A stretch of DNA of 64,000 nt from Streptomyces stelliscabiei (GTDB taxonomy: Bacteria > Actinomycetota > Actinomycetes > Streptomycetales > Streptomycetaceae), in NCBI RefSeq assembly GCF_014873495.1, contig NZ_JADBGF010000001.1, positions 8,122,001 to 8,186,000 of the forward strand, read 5' to 3'. Of this stretch, positions 25,044 through 33,768 are shown in pieces. The position numbers were made by a program, and so were the translations under genes. The notes beneath the pieces were generated by a model. That model was not told where the DNA came from and ran no database searches. It was given only the letters and a program-made list of their open reading frames with translations. Positions within the stretch are counted from its first letter, which is position 1, and each line of letters begins with the position of its first letter.

Positions 25044-26333
25044 TCAGGGGTGTGGGTGCAGCCGTTCGCGCTCGTCGAGGCGCCCTCGGCGGCGTACGGC
25101 GGGCTTGTCCGGGGCGGCGCGTCTGCCCGGTTTCTGCCCGACCGACTGGAGCGCGCCCTCCAGCGCGAACGTCGCCGCGCCGAGGCATGCCGGGTCGGTG
25201 GGGATCAGGGAGAGGACGATGTCGGTGGCGGCCATCGGGCGCGGCAGCGCGTGCCGGGCGACGGCCTCGCGCACCTCCGCGACCAGCGGCTCACCGAGGG
25301 CGGCCGCGACCCAGCTGCTCAGCACGACCACTTCGGGATTGAAGAGATTGACCAGGTCGGCGATGCCCGCACCCAGATAGCGGGCGGTGTCGCGCACCAC
25401 CTTGACCGCCACCGGGTCCTGCCGGGCCACCCCCCGCGCGAGCGCGGCGATGGTGGCCGTCTGGTCCTCGGGATGCAGCAGCGTGCTGCGCGGACTCAGC
25501 TCCCGGAGGTTCAGCATGATCCCCGGGGCGCCCACATACGTCTCCACGCACCCGTGGTTGCCGCAGTGGCACAGTCGGCCGTCCAGCACGATCGTGGTGT
25601 GGCCCCACTCCCCGGCGCTGTTGCTCACGCCCCGGTGCAGCCCGCCGCCCAGGACGAGCCCGGCTCCCACACCGGTCCCGAGGTTGACGATCACGGCGTC
25701 CCCGCGCCCCCGCGCGGCCCCGAACCACAGCTCGGCCACCGCGACGGCGCGCAGCGGATTGTCCAGGTACAGGGGATAGGCGATGTGCTCGGTCAGCAGG
25801 TCGAGCAGTGGTACGTCGTGCCAGTCCCAGTTCGGCGCGTACTCCGAGATGCCGGTGGCGCGGTCCACCTGCCCCGGCACGCTCACCCCGACGCCGAGCA
25901 CCCGCGCGCCCTCGATGCCGGCCTGCGCGACCACCGAGCCGACGGCGGCGGCCACGTGCCCCACCATCTGCTCGGGCAGATTCTCGCCGGGCCGGACGTC
26001 CTCCTCGGCCCGGGCCAGGACGTTCAGCGCCAGGTCGAACAGCTCGACATGGACGTACGTCTCCGCGATGTCGACGCCGATCAACGCGCCCCCCGACGCG
26101 TTGACGGCCACCAGCCCCCGGGGGCGGCCCCCGGCCGAGTCCTCGAACCCGACCTCGGTGATCATGCGGAGGTCGAGCAGTTCACCGACGAGCGTGGCGA
26201 CCGTGGCGAGGCTCAGCCCGGTCGCCGCCGCCAGCTCCTGCCGGGAGGTGGGAGACTTGGCGATGATCTGGCGGAGCACCTCGTAGCGGTTCGCGGTGCG
26301 AATGTCGCGTGAGGTGCGCTTCACCGACGACAT
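25044..26333 (-). CDS. ROK-family transcriptional regulator
   Basis: 429-residue NagC/XylR-type regulator. The N-terminal winged helix-turn-helix (residues ~10-65) reads 'EVLRQIIAKSPTSRQELAAA' then 'GLSLATVATLVGELLDL'. The ROK sugar-sensing fold follows with 'GVDIAETYVHVELFD', the phosphate loop 'NLGTGVGAGLVLGG', and the zinc site 'CHCGNHGCVETYVG' (CxCGxxGCxE). The Lys/Arg-rich tail is low complexity. Members bind a sugar and control uptake genes; the sugar operon directly downstream on the same strand is the obvious target. The upstream gap (26334-26489) holds G-rich direct repeats and a CTTTC...GAAAG pair that may be its own control region. Confidence 0.92.
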   Translation of the reverse strand: MSSVKRTSRDIRTANRYEVLRQIIAKSPTSRQELAAATGLSLATVATLVGELLDLRMITEVGFEDSAGGRPRGLVAVNASGGALIGVDIAETYVHVELFDLALNVLARAEEDVRPGENLPEQMVGHVAAAVGSVVAQAGIEGARVLGVGVSVPGQVDRATGISEYAPNWDWHDVPLLDLLTEHIAYPLYLDNPLRAVAVAELWFGAARGRGDAVIVNLGTGVGAGLVLGGGLHRGVSNSAGEWGHTTIVLDGRLCHCGNHGCVETYVGAPGIMLNLRELSPRSTLLHPEDQTATIAALARGVARQDPVAVKVVRDTARYLGAGIADLVNLFNPEVVVLSSWVAAALGEPLVAEVREAVARHALPRPMAATDIVLSLIPTDPACLGAATFALEGALQSVGQKPGRRAAPDKPAVRRRGRLDERERLHPHP

Positions 26334-26489
26334 GATCCCCTCGATCCCTCCAGGCCATGACGAGGCCTGTTGCCCCGGCGCGGTCGAAGGCTATGGCGCG
26401 GAAGGGGCTTTCTACAAGGGGTTAGGAAAGGGGGTTTACGAAGTCGTCCGGCGAACCGCCGACCGTGGCCGGAGAACGACCGTGCACTC

Positions 26490-27737
26490 CTACGCGCCGA
26501 GAACCTCCCGTACGAAGGTGTTGCGGAACTTGCCCGCGGGGTCCAGCCCGTCGGCCACCCGCCGGAAATCACCCAGCCGGGGGTACAGCCGCCCCAGTTC
26601 GGCCGCCGGCACGGTGAACACCTTGCCCCAGTGCGGTCGCGCCTCGAACGGCGCGAGCACCTCCTCCACCCGCCGCACCACGGGCAGGACCGGCGCCGCG
26701 TCCGCGATCCACGTGAAGTGCAGCGCGACCGTGTCCCGGCCCTCGGCGGGGCCGATCCACTGTTCGTCGGCGGCCATCGTCCGGACCTCGCAGACCTGCA
26801 GCACCGGTGCCACGGCGTGCCGGATCCCGTCGACCGCGCGCAGGGCGTCCAGGGCGAACGGGCGCGGCAGCAGATACTCCGACTGCAGCTCCTCCCCGCT
26901 GCTCGGCGTGAACTCCGCCCGGAAGTGCGGCAGCCGCTCGTGCCAGGGGCCGGGCACGCCGAACTGCTCGGTGCAGTTCACCGCCGGCATCCCCGGCACC
27001 GGATGCATCGCCTCGGTCGCGGGCGCGGCCCACGGGAAGTCCGTCGTGGGCCGGTCCCGGCGACGCTTGACCCACACCTGGTCGAAGCCGGCGTGCTGCC
27101 AGCGGGTGAAGAGGCTCACGCTGTACGCCGACGCCGAGACGGCGTCGAAGTCCAGCCCGTCCAGGGGGAGTTCACCGAAGACGTGCTGGGTCACCTCGAA
27201 GGCGGGCGCCAGGTCGAGGGTGAGCGCGGTGACCACGCCGAGGGCGCCGAGCGAGGTGACCGCCGCGCCGAAGCGGTCGTCGCCACGCGTGAGCGTCAGC
27301 GCCGACCCGTCCGCCGTGACCAGCTCGACCTCGCGCACGGCCGCCGCGAGCGGACCGTTGCCGTCGCCGGAGCCGTGGGTGCCGGTGGCCACCGAGCCGG
27401 CGACGGAGATGTGCGGGAGGGAGGCCATGTTGTGCAGGGCGAGACCGTGGGCGTGCACCGCGCGGGCCAGCTCCGCGTACCGGACACCGCCGCCGACCCG
27501 GACCGTACGCGCCGCCGTGTCCACGTCGACCGCCGGCGGCAGGCCGGTCAGGGAGAGCAGAACGCCCTCGGGGCCGGGCTCCGCGATCTCGTTGAACGAG
27601 TGCCCGCTGCCCAGCACCCGCACGCGCTCGCTGCCCGCGACCAGGGCCCCCAGCGCGTCGAGGGTACGCGGCCGGTGCAGCTCCTTCGCCGTGTACGTGA
27701 TGTTCCCGGCCCAGTTGGTCAGGGTCTCCGCCGTCAT
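26490..27737 (-). CDS. aldO: alditol oxidase (FAD-linked, VAO family)
   Basis: 415-residue cytoplasmic flavoenzyme that oxidises the terminal hydroxyl of alditols (xylitol, sorbitol) to aldoses with O2, giving H2O2. The FAD-binding domain contains 'RVLGSGHSFNEIAEP', whose His46 matches the covalent flavin attachment residue of the S. coelicolor enzyme. It also has 'PHISVAGSVATGTHGSGDGNG' (in part) and 'ALGVVTALTLDL'. The C-terminal substrate domain has 'ADEQWIGPAEGRDTVALHFTW' and 'ARPHWGKVF'. ATG 27737 is preceded by GGAGGA nine bases upstream. It is divergent from the hydroxyacid dehydrogenase gene. Confidence 0.93.
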   Translation of the reverse strand: MTAETLTNWAGNITYTAKELHRPRTLDALGALVAGSERVRVLGSGHSFNEIAEPGPEGVLLSLTGLPPAVDVDTAARTVRVGGGVRYAELARAVHAHGLALHNMASLPHISVAGSVATGTHGSGDGNGPLAAAVREVELVTADGSALTLTRGDDRFGAAVTSLGALGVVTALTLDLAPAFEVTQHVFGELPLDGLDFDAVSASAYSVSLFTRWQHAGFDQVWVKRRRDRPTTDFPWAAPATEAMHPVPGMPAVNCTEQFGVPGPWHERLPHFRAEFTPSSGEELQSEYLLPRPFALDALRAVDGIRHAVAPVLQVCEVRTMAADEQWIGPAEGRDTVALHFTWIADAAPVLPVVRRVEEVLAPFEARPHWGKVFTVPAAELGRLYPRLGDFRRVADGLDPAGKFRNTFVREVLGA

Positions 27738-27812
27738 GCTGGATGTCCTCCGCGCTCCACGAGCCGTCGCTGTCGAGGGCCATCTTCTCCGCCCCTGCCC
27801 CACACCCCTTCA

Positions 27813-27842
27813 TTGACCCTCTGGCGGGCGCCTGCCTACCGT
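27813..27842 (+). promoter_or_regulatory. sigma-70/HrdB-like promoter for the hydroxyacid dehydrogenase gene
   Basis: TTGACC (27813-27818) and TACCGT (27837-27842) separated by 18 bp give a good vegetative-type promoter. Transcription would begin about 40 bp before the TTG start at 27892. Confidence 0.55.
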
Positions 27843-27891
27843 AGAGAGCGGTTGCTGCCGCCTGCCTCCCCCTCAGTCGGAAGGTCCTTCC

Positions 27892-28899
27892 TTGCCCGAG
27901 CGTCCGCTCGCCCTTTTCGCCATGACGGCACCGAACGTTCCGCAGGTCTTCCCGCCGGAGGTGCTGTCCCGGCTGCGCGAGACCGTCGAGATCGATCCCG
28001 CCCTGGTCGCCGAGGACTTCGCCGACCCCCGGGTCCGGAAGGCGCTGGCCGAGGCCGAGGTGCTGGTCACGGGCTGGGGCTGCCCCCGTATCGACCGGGC
28101 GGTCCTGGACGCCGCGCCCCGGCTGCGGGCGGTGCTGCACTCGGCGGGCTCGGTGAAGGGCTTCGTCACCCCCGACGTCTGGGAGCGGGGGATCGCCGTC
28201 TCCACGGCCGCCGCCGCCAACGCCGTGCCCGTCGCCGAGTACACGCTCGCCATGATCCTGCTCGCCGGCAAGGACATCCTCGGCCGCCGTGAACGCCTGC
28301 GGACCGAGCGCGTCTCACCGGGCTGGGGATTCGTCCCCGGCATCGGCAACCACGGCCGCCGCGTCGGTGTCATCGGCGCCTCCCGCATCGGCCGCCGCGT
28401 CATCGAACTGCTGCGCCCCTTCGACCTCACGGTGAGCCTCACCGACCCCTACGTCGACGAGGCCGGGGCCGCCGCCCTCGGCGTACCCCTGCTGCCGCTC
28501 GACGACCTGCTGCGCACCTGCGACATCGTCACCGTGCACGCCCCGGACACCCCCGAGACCCACCGGCTCCTCGACCGCCGCGCACTCGCCCTCATGCCCG
28601 ACGGAGCCGTCCTGATCAACACCGCGCGCGGCGCCCTCGTCGACCACGCCGCCCTCGTCGACGAGCTGCGCGCCGGCCGGCTGTCCGCGATCCTCGACGT
28701 CACCGATCCCGAACCCCTGCCCGCCGACTCCCCCCTCCTCGACCTGCCGAACGCCTTCGTCACCCCCCACCTGGCCGGCTCCCAGGGCAACGAGGTCGCC
28801 CGTCTCGGCCTCGCGGTCACGGAAGAGGCCGAACGCCTCACCACCGGCCGGGAACTGGCCCACGCCCTGGACCGCACGACGCTGGAACGCATGGCGTGA
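27892..28899 (+). CDS. D-isomer-specific 2-hydroxyacid dehydrogenase
   Basis: 335-residue NAD(P)-dependent oxidoreductase interconverting 2-keto and D-2-hydroxy acids. The nucleotide-binding motif is 'VGVIGASRIGRRVIELL', with Ala-Ser replacing the second Gly of GxGxxG. The catalytic Arg lies in 'LINTARGALVDHAAL', the Glu in 'DVTDPEPLP' and the His in 'TPHLAGSQGNE'. The TTG start at 27892 is chosen because GGAAGG lies seven bases upstream and family members begin with an 'LALFAM' strand; ATG 27922 would remove that strand. The actual substrate is unknown. An adjacent radical SAM gene follows after 267 bp that hold no convincing ORF. Confidence 0.9.
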   Translation: MPERPLALFAMTAPNVPQVFPPEVLSRLRETVEIDPALVAEDFADPRVRKALAEAEVLVTGWGCPRIDRAVLDAAPRLRAVLHSAGSVKGFVTPDVWERGIAVSTAAAANAVPVAEYTLAMILLAGKDILGRRERLRTERVSPGWGFVPGIGNHGRRVGVIGASRIGRRVIELLRPFDLTVSLTDPYVDEAGAAALGVPLLPLDDLLRTCDIVTVHAPDTPETHRLLDRRALALMPDGAVLINTARGALVDHAALVDELRAGRLSAILDVTDPEPLPADSPLLDLPNAFVTPHLAGSQGNEVARLGLAVTEEAERLTTGRELAHALDRTTLERMA

Positions 28900-29166
28900 A
28901 CCCGGCGCCGCCACCGCGACGGCCCATGCCACGAGGCACCCGAACGAATCGACCGGCCCCGGCACGAGGAGCAGCAGCCGCCCTCGGACCGCTCCCGGCG
29001 GCCGGCGCCCGCGCGGCGGCGCGCACGAGGAAACCGGTGACCGTCGTCACCCCCGCCCCGCCGAGGGCCCCCGCTCCCACGTCCCCGCCCACGGAGGCAT
29101 ACCGTGAGGTGGCGAACAACGACGACGGACGACCTCTTGCGTGACGTCGGGAGCGAGGAGAACGGG

Positions 29167-30513
29167 ATGGGCAGCCGCACCGCACTGGTGGAGGACCTGA
29201 TGGAGAGGTTCCCGCACGTGCCACGGGAAGCCGTCTTCAAGGAGGACCTGCTCAGGGGTGGGGTGGCGTTCGACGCCTCCGCGCTGAGCGACAACGAGAA
29301 GGGCGACGTCAAGCCGAAGTCGTACTTCATCTTCTCCTTCGACCACGGCACCCTCCCCGAGCTGGGCGAGGCCGCGCTGCGCCGCCCGCCGGAGGAGATC
29401 ATCCTCACCGGCGGCCCGTACGACCTGCGGCGTACGGTCGTCTCCGTACGGGTCAACCCCGCCTCGCCCTACCGGGTGGCCTCCGACGAGGAGGGCCTCC
29501 TCGGCCTCTACCTCGACGGGCGGCGCATCGCCGACGTCGGCGTGCCGCCCATGCCCGAGTACTACCGGCACACCCTCTCCAACGGGAAGTCCGTGATGGA
29601 GGTGGCCCCGACCATCCAGTGGGGCTACCTGATCTACCTCACCGTCTTCCGGGTCTGCCAGTACTTCGGCGCGAAGGAGGAGTGCCAGTACTGCGACATC
29701 AACCACAACTGGCGCCAGCACAAGGCGGCGGGCAGGCCGTACACGGGCGTGAAGGACGTCGACGAGGTACTGGAGGCGCTGGAGATCATCGACCGGTACG
29801 ACACGGCGAAGACCTCCACCGCGTACACGCTCACCGGCGGCGCCATCACCAAGACGGTCTCCGGCCGGGACGAGGCCGACTTCTACGGCCACTACGCCAA
29901 GGCCATCGAGGAGCGCTTCCCCGACCGCTGGATCGGCAAGGTCGTCGCCCAGGCCCTGCCGCTGGACGACGTCAAGCGCTTCCACGACTACGGCGTCAAG
30001 ATCTACCACCCCAACTACGAGGTGTGGGACGAGTACCTCTTCAAGATGTACTGCCCCGGCAAGGAGCGCTACGTCGGCCGCGACGAGTGGCACAAGCGGA
30101 TCCTGGACTCGGCGGGCGTCTTCGGCGCGCGCAACGTGATCCCCAACTTCGTGGCGGGCGTGGAGATGGCCGAGCCGTTCGGGTTCACCACGGTCGACGA
30201 GGCCATCGCCTCGACCACCGAGGGCCTGCGCTTCTTCATGTCGCACGGCATCACGCCCCGCTTCACCACCTGGTGCCCGGAGCCCACGACCCCGCTCGGC
30301 AAGGCCAACCCGCAGGGCGCGCCGCTGGAGTACCACATCCGGCTGCTGCAGGCCTACCGCGCCACGATGGACGAGTTCGGGCTGTCCTCGCCGCCCGGCT
30401 ACGGCCCGCCCGGACCCGGCAACGCCGTCTTCTCCGTCAGCTCCTTCATGGACAGCCTCCCGGCCGTCGAGGAGGCGCCCAAGGGGGCGACCGAGGAGAC
30501 GACCAAGGGCTAG
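29167..30513 (+). CDS. radical SAM protein with atypical CX8CX2C cluster motif
   Basis: 448-residue protein. The probable 4Fe-4S/SAM site is 'RVCQYFGAKEECQYCDIN' (near residues 167-182): three cysteines spaced CX8CX2C instead of the usual CX3CX2C. It is followed by radical SAM-like elements, 'LTGGAIT' as the GGE-like motif and 'KIYHPNYEVWDEYLFKMYCPG' in the barrel. The N-terminal ~150 residues ('PKSYFIFSFDHGTLPELGEA') form an extra domain. ATG 29167 has GAGGAGA upstream; a GTG at 29104 would add 21 residues. It stands alone between a hydroxyacid dehydrogenase and the sigma-like/CBM gene, so context gives no pathway. The reaction is unknown. Confidence 0.78.
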   Translation: MGSRTALVEDLMERFPHVPREAVFKEDLLRGGVAFDASALSDNEKGDVKPKSYFIFSFDHGTLPELGEAALRRPPEEIILTGGPYDLRRTVVSVRVNPASPYRVASDEEGLLGLYLDGRRIADVGVPPMPEYYRHTLSNGKSVMEVAPTIQWGYLIYLTVFRVCQYFGAKEECQYCDINHNWRQHKAAGRPYTGVKDVDEVLEALEIIDRYDTAKTSTAYTLTGGAITKTVSGRDEADFYGHYAKAIEERFPDRWIGKVVAQALPLDDVKRFHDYGVKIYHPNYEVWDEYLFKMYCPGKERYVGRDEWHKRILDSAGVFGARNVIPNFVAGVEMAEPFGFTTVDEAIASTTEGLRFFMSHGITPRFTTWCPEPTTPLGKANPQGAPLEYHIRLLQAYRATMDEFGLSSPPGYGPPGPGNAVFSVSSFMDSLPAVEEAPKGATEETTKG

Positions 30514-30781
30514 AGGGGGAGAAGGGGGCCGACACGGAGAGTACCGACTACGTTTCCAGTCGGTAATTCCTGTGACGGTTGAGTCGATCGGGTCCGGCGT
30601 ACGTACCACTCCACAAGCGTGACCACTGGTGACGGCATTTGAAGACGCGGCTTGTCAGTTGTGCGGAAACCGTGAAAAGCTCTGGGCCACCCGCAAGGTG
30701 GTCCCCCCAACTCCCTTGAAGCAAAGGGTAGTTGACCGCTTTTGCGAACTTCCCCCCTCGCTCTGTGGATGCAGGAGACCC

Positions 30782-32311
30782 ATGCCCGACCTGCCGAAGC
30801 CCCAGGACGCCGCCGAGGCCGCGTTGTTCTCGGAGTGCTGGGACGCGGTCCTGTCGTACGCCGACCTGTGCACATCCGGTTCGACGGCGGCGACCCAACT
30901 GGCCACCGACGCCTTCACGCACGGCATGCACGAGGCCCGCGCCCTGGAGTTCGACATATGGGCCGACCGTGGTGCCGGACGGCGTGCCCTGCGGCTGCCA
31001 CGCATACCCTTCCTCCTGACCTGGGTCAGGACCACCGCCGCGACCTGGGAGGCGGGCGGCCAGGGCCACCGGCTCGACCCCGACCTGCGCCTGTGGCTCA
31101 ACTCGGACAAGGCCGCCCGTTACACCGGCCCGCCGCTGCACCGCCCCCTCGCCCTGCGCGCCCTGCGTGACATGCAGGAACCCGACGCGGCCCTGCTGTG
31201 GCTCGCCGAGGTCGAGTCGCTGCCGCTGGGCTCGGTGGCCCGCCGCCTCGGCCTCGACCCGGAAGTCGCCCGGTCCGAACTCGACCAGGTGCGCGCGCTG
31301 TTCAGGGACCGCTGCGCCCGCAGTCAGCTCGACACGCCCATGAACCCCGACTGCCGCAGCTACGCCCGGCTGCTGGACGCGGTCACCCGCTCGCCCGGCA
31401 CCGACACCCCCGACGACCTCTCGCGCCACCTCGCCACCTGCGTGGAGTGCGCCGAGGCCGCGGCCTGCCTCGGCCTGCACGGCGGCGGTCTGCCCGCCGC
31501 GCTCGCCGGCGGCGTGATCGGCTGGAGCGGACTCGCCTACCTGGAGCGCCGCCGCCGCGCGGCCGACGCCGGGCTGCTCCCCGGGCGCGCCGACGCCACC
31601 GGTGCCGACCGCGGACTCTCGCCGGGCCGGGAGCCGGGGCCCCGGTTCGGCCGCAACGGGCTGCTCGTCGCCGCCGGTCTGGTCTCCGTGCTGGCGCTCG
31701 CCGTCTCCCTCATGCCCTTCGGCGAGGACGACACGATCGCGGGCGGCCCGTCCGCCGACGACTCACCGGTGGTCCAGCAGGACCCGAGGTTCCCGGTGTC
31801 CCCGCCCCCGTCCGGGGAGGGGTCCGAACTGCAGAGCACGACCCGGCCCGGGCCGACCGGCTCCGGCGACAAGGGCGACAAGGGCGACGACAAGGACAAG
31901 GGCGGCAACAGCAACGAGGAGCCCCAGGGCGACTCCTCGTCGCCGGCCCGCGTCTCCCACAAACCGGTCGACCCCGGCAAGTCGCCCAAGGCCATCTGCC
32001 ACGTCCGCTACCAGCTCGTCAACGAATGGCCCGGCGGCTTCCAGGCCACCGTCACCGTCACCTCCAAGAAGGCCCTCGACGGCTGGCGCCTCGGCTGGAC
32101 CTACGCGGGCGACCAGCGCGTCACCCAGATGTGGGACGGCACCTTCGACCAGGAGGGCTCGCAGGTCAGCGTCAGCGCCGCCGACTACAACAAGTCCGTG
32201 GCCGCGGGCGGCACCTTCGGCGTCGGCTTCCTCGGCATCTGGCAGGGCTTCGACAACCCCGACCCCGTGAAGTTCACCCTCGACGGGAGTCCCTGCGCGA
32301 CGGGGAAGTGA
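30782..32311 (+). CDS. membrane protein joining sigma-factor-like, zinc anti-sigma-like and cellulose-binding (CBM2) domains
   Basis: 509 residues in four parts. Residues ~10-110 resemble sigma region 2 ('SYADLCTSGSTAATQLATDA', 'RIPFLLTWVRTTAATW'). Residues ~138-180 resemble the sigma region 4 helix-turn-helix ('LPLGSVARRLGLDPEVARSE'). Residues ~213-225 have the zinc anti-sigma motif HX3CX2C ('HLATCVECAEA'). One membrane span (~292-314, 'LLVAAGLVSVLALAVSL') and a charged Lys/Asp/Gly linker lead to a C-terminal CBM2 domain (~400-509) with flanking Cys and Trp residues ('GWRLGWTYAG', 'MWDGTF', 'FLGIWQG'). The topology suggests a cytoplasmic regulator coupled to an outside polysaccharide sensor; this is inference. 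AGGAG precedes the ATG by six bases. The 268-bp leader has a CCACC...GGTGG hairpin (30687-30701) but no gene. Confidence 0.8.
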   Translation: MPDLPKPQDAAEAALFSECWDAVLSYADLCTSGSTAATQLATDAFTHGMHEARALEFDIWADRGAGRRALRLPRIPFLLTWVRTTAATWEAGGQGHRLDPDLRLWLNSDKAARYTGPPLHRPLALRALRDMQEPDAALLWLAEVESLPLGSVARRLGLDPEVARSELDQVRALFRDRCARSQLDTPMNPDCRSYARLLDAVTRSPGTDTPDDLSRHLATCVECAEAAACLGLHGGGLPAALAGGVIGWSGLAYLERRRRAADAGLLPGRADATGADRGLSPGREPGPRFGRNGLLVAAGLVSVLALAVSLMPFGEDDTIAGGPSADDSPVVQQDPRFPVSPPPSGEGSELQSTTRPGPTGSGDKGDKGDDKDKGGNSNEEPQGDSSSPARVSHKPVDPGKSPKAICHVRYQLVNEWPGGFQATVTVTSKKALDGWRLGWTYAGDQRVTQMWDGTFDQEGSQVSVSAADYNKSVAAGGTFGVGFLGIWQGFDNPDPVKFTLDGSPCATGK

Positions 32312-32568
32312 ACGCGTCGCGTCCCGGAGGGCGGAGAGCCCGCCCGGGGCGCGTGCCCCGCCCCGCGGCGCGTGCGGTGGCACCCGTCGCGGACAGCCGG
32401 AGGGGCTCCACGAACGCGAACCGCGGCTCCACCCTTGCGCTGCCGGGCAAGAACCGGTGCACTCGTGGACGATCGACAGCGGGTGATTCTTTCTATGGTC
32501 GTCGCATTCCCGCCGTGCGTGCCGCTCAGCCGGACGCCGGTCATCCGCGAACGAAGGAACGAACCCCC

Positions 32569-33405
32569 ATGCCGTACATCACCGTGGGCCAGGAGAACTC
32601 GACCACCATCGACCTCTACTACGAGGACCACGGGAGCGGGCAGCCGGTCGTCCTCATCCACGGCTTCCCGCTCGACGGGCACTCCTGGGAGCGGCAGAGC
32701 GCCGTACTCCTGGAGGCGGGGTACCGCGTCATCACGTACGACCGCCGCGGTTTCGGACAGTCCAGCCAGCCGACGACCGGCTACGACTACGACACCTTCG
32801 CCGCCGACCTGAACACGGTGATGGAGACCCTCGACCTGCGTGACGCCGTCCTGGTCGGGTTCTCGATGGGCACGGGCGAGGTCGCCCGGTACGTGTCCGC
32901 CCACGGCACGGAGCGGGTCGCCAAGGTGGCGTTCCTCGCGTCGCTGGAGCCCTGCCTGCTGAAGTCCGACGACAACCCCGACGGGGTCGCCCCGAAGGAG
33001 TTCTTCGACGGCGTCGTCGCGGCCGTGAAGGCGGACCGGTACGCCTACTACACCGCCTTCTACCAGGACTTCTACAACCTGGACGAGAACCTCGGCACCA
33101 GGATCAGCGAGGAAGCGGTCCGCCACAGCTGGGACGTCGCGGCCGGCGGCGGGTTCTTCGCCGCCGCCGCCGCGCCGTCGACCTGGTACACCGACTTCCG
33201 GTCGGACATCCCGGCCATCGACGTGCCGGCCCTGATCCTGCACGGCACGGGCGACCGGATCCTGCCCGTGGAGGGCACCGCGCGCCCGTTCCACAAGGCG
33301 CTCCCCTCCGCCGACTACGTCGAGATCGAGGGCGCCCCGCACGGTCTGCTGTGGACCCACGCGGAGGAGGTCAACACCGCGCTCCTCGCCTTCCTCGGGA
33401 AGTGA
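32569..33405 (+). CDS. alpha/beta hydrolase (non-heme chloroperoxidase/arylesterase type)
   Basis: 278-residue cytoplasmic hydrolase. Catalytic triad: Ser in 'LVGFSMGTGEVARY', Asp in 'ILHGTGDRILPVEG' and His in 'EGAPHGLLWTHAEE'. The oxyanion strand 'VLIHGFPLDGHSWE' and 'YDRRGFGQSSQP' are typical of cofactor-free haloperoxidase/perhydrolase-like esterases. The true substrate is probably an ester or lactone. AAGGAA lies about ten bases before the ATG. The 257-bp leader contains a GGGCGG-AGAGC-CCGCCC stem-loop (32327-32350 area) after the CBM gene and a TATGGT -10-like hexamer near 32495. Confidence 0.92.
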   Translation: MPYITVGQENSTTIDLYYEDHGSGQPVVLIHGFPLDGHSWERQSAVLLEAGYRVITYDRRGFGQSSQPTTGYDYDTFAADLNTVMETLDLRDAVLVGFSMGTGEVARYVSAHGTERVAKVAFLASLEPCLLKSDDNPDGVAPKEFFDGVVAAVKADRYAYYTAFYQDFYNLDENLGTRISEEAVRHSWDVAAGGGFFAAAAAPSTWYTDFRSDIPAIDVPALILHGTGDRILPVEGTARPFHKALPSADYVEIEGAPHGLLWTHAEEVNTALLAFLGK

Positions 33406-33412
33406 CCCGTAC

Positions 33413-33449
33413 GGGACCGACGGCCGGGGGGAACCCGGGCGTCGGTCCC
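33413..33449 (+). terminator. terminator after the alpha/beta hydrolase gene
   Basis: Inverted repeat GGGACCGACG (33413-33422) / CGTCGGTCCC (33440-33449), with further pairing inside, starting eight bases after the hydrolase stop. Confidence 0.75.
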
Positions 33450-33637
33450 CCCGCCCTTCGTGGGTGCGGCAGTCGTTCGAAGCCCCTGAGAAATTGGTTG
33501 GCGTCCGCCGCCGGGTGTTCCTATCCTGAGGGGGCTTCACGCGGTGGCTCAGGGCTGCCGTTGTCAGTCGTGTGTCAGCAGGACGAACCAGTACGCGGAA
33601 GTACGTCAGTCGTACGGAGAAACGGGAGGTGTGACCG

Positions 33638-33709
33638 ATGGCTGTCTCTGTGATGGGCGCTGCCCGCAACCAGAAGATCATCCACTCCACCTCCGTGGCC
33701 TCCGGCTGA
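33638..33709 (+). CDS. 23-residue micro-ORF in the rsgA leader
   Basis: ATG at 33638 opens 23 sense codons (starting MAVSVMGAARNQKII and ending with a TGA at 33707-33709). GGGAGG lies eight bases upstream, an ideal ribosome site. Nineteen of the 22 codons after the start end in G or C, as in real genes here, whereas flanking leader sequence does not. The peptide has no signal sequence, cysteine or recognised family. It ends 59 bp before the RsgA start and could be a leader peptide or an independent small protein. It is too short to rule out chance. Confidence 0.5.
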   Translation: MAVSVMGAARNQKIIHSTSVASG

Positions 33710-33768
33710 CCTTTCCCACACAGCGCGCACGCGCGTGCCGCCGGGGCCGCCCTTGTGAAGGGTTTCCC

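Noticed and set aside
28896..29144. 82-codon Pro/Ala/Arg-rich ORF after the hydroxyacid dehydrogenase
   Set aside because: Low complexity, no ribosome site beyond the previous gene's end, and no recognisable family; likely a by-product of high GC.
30629..30781. In-frame upstream extension of the CBM2 membrane protein containing CX2C
   Set aside because: Third positions lack GC bias, and an AGGAG site marks the ATG at 30782.
33544..33768. Upstream in-frame extension of RsgA rich in Cys and Arg
   Set aside because: No family match; the TTG at 33769 has its own ribosome site, and the micro-ORF in another frame has better codon bias.
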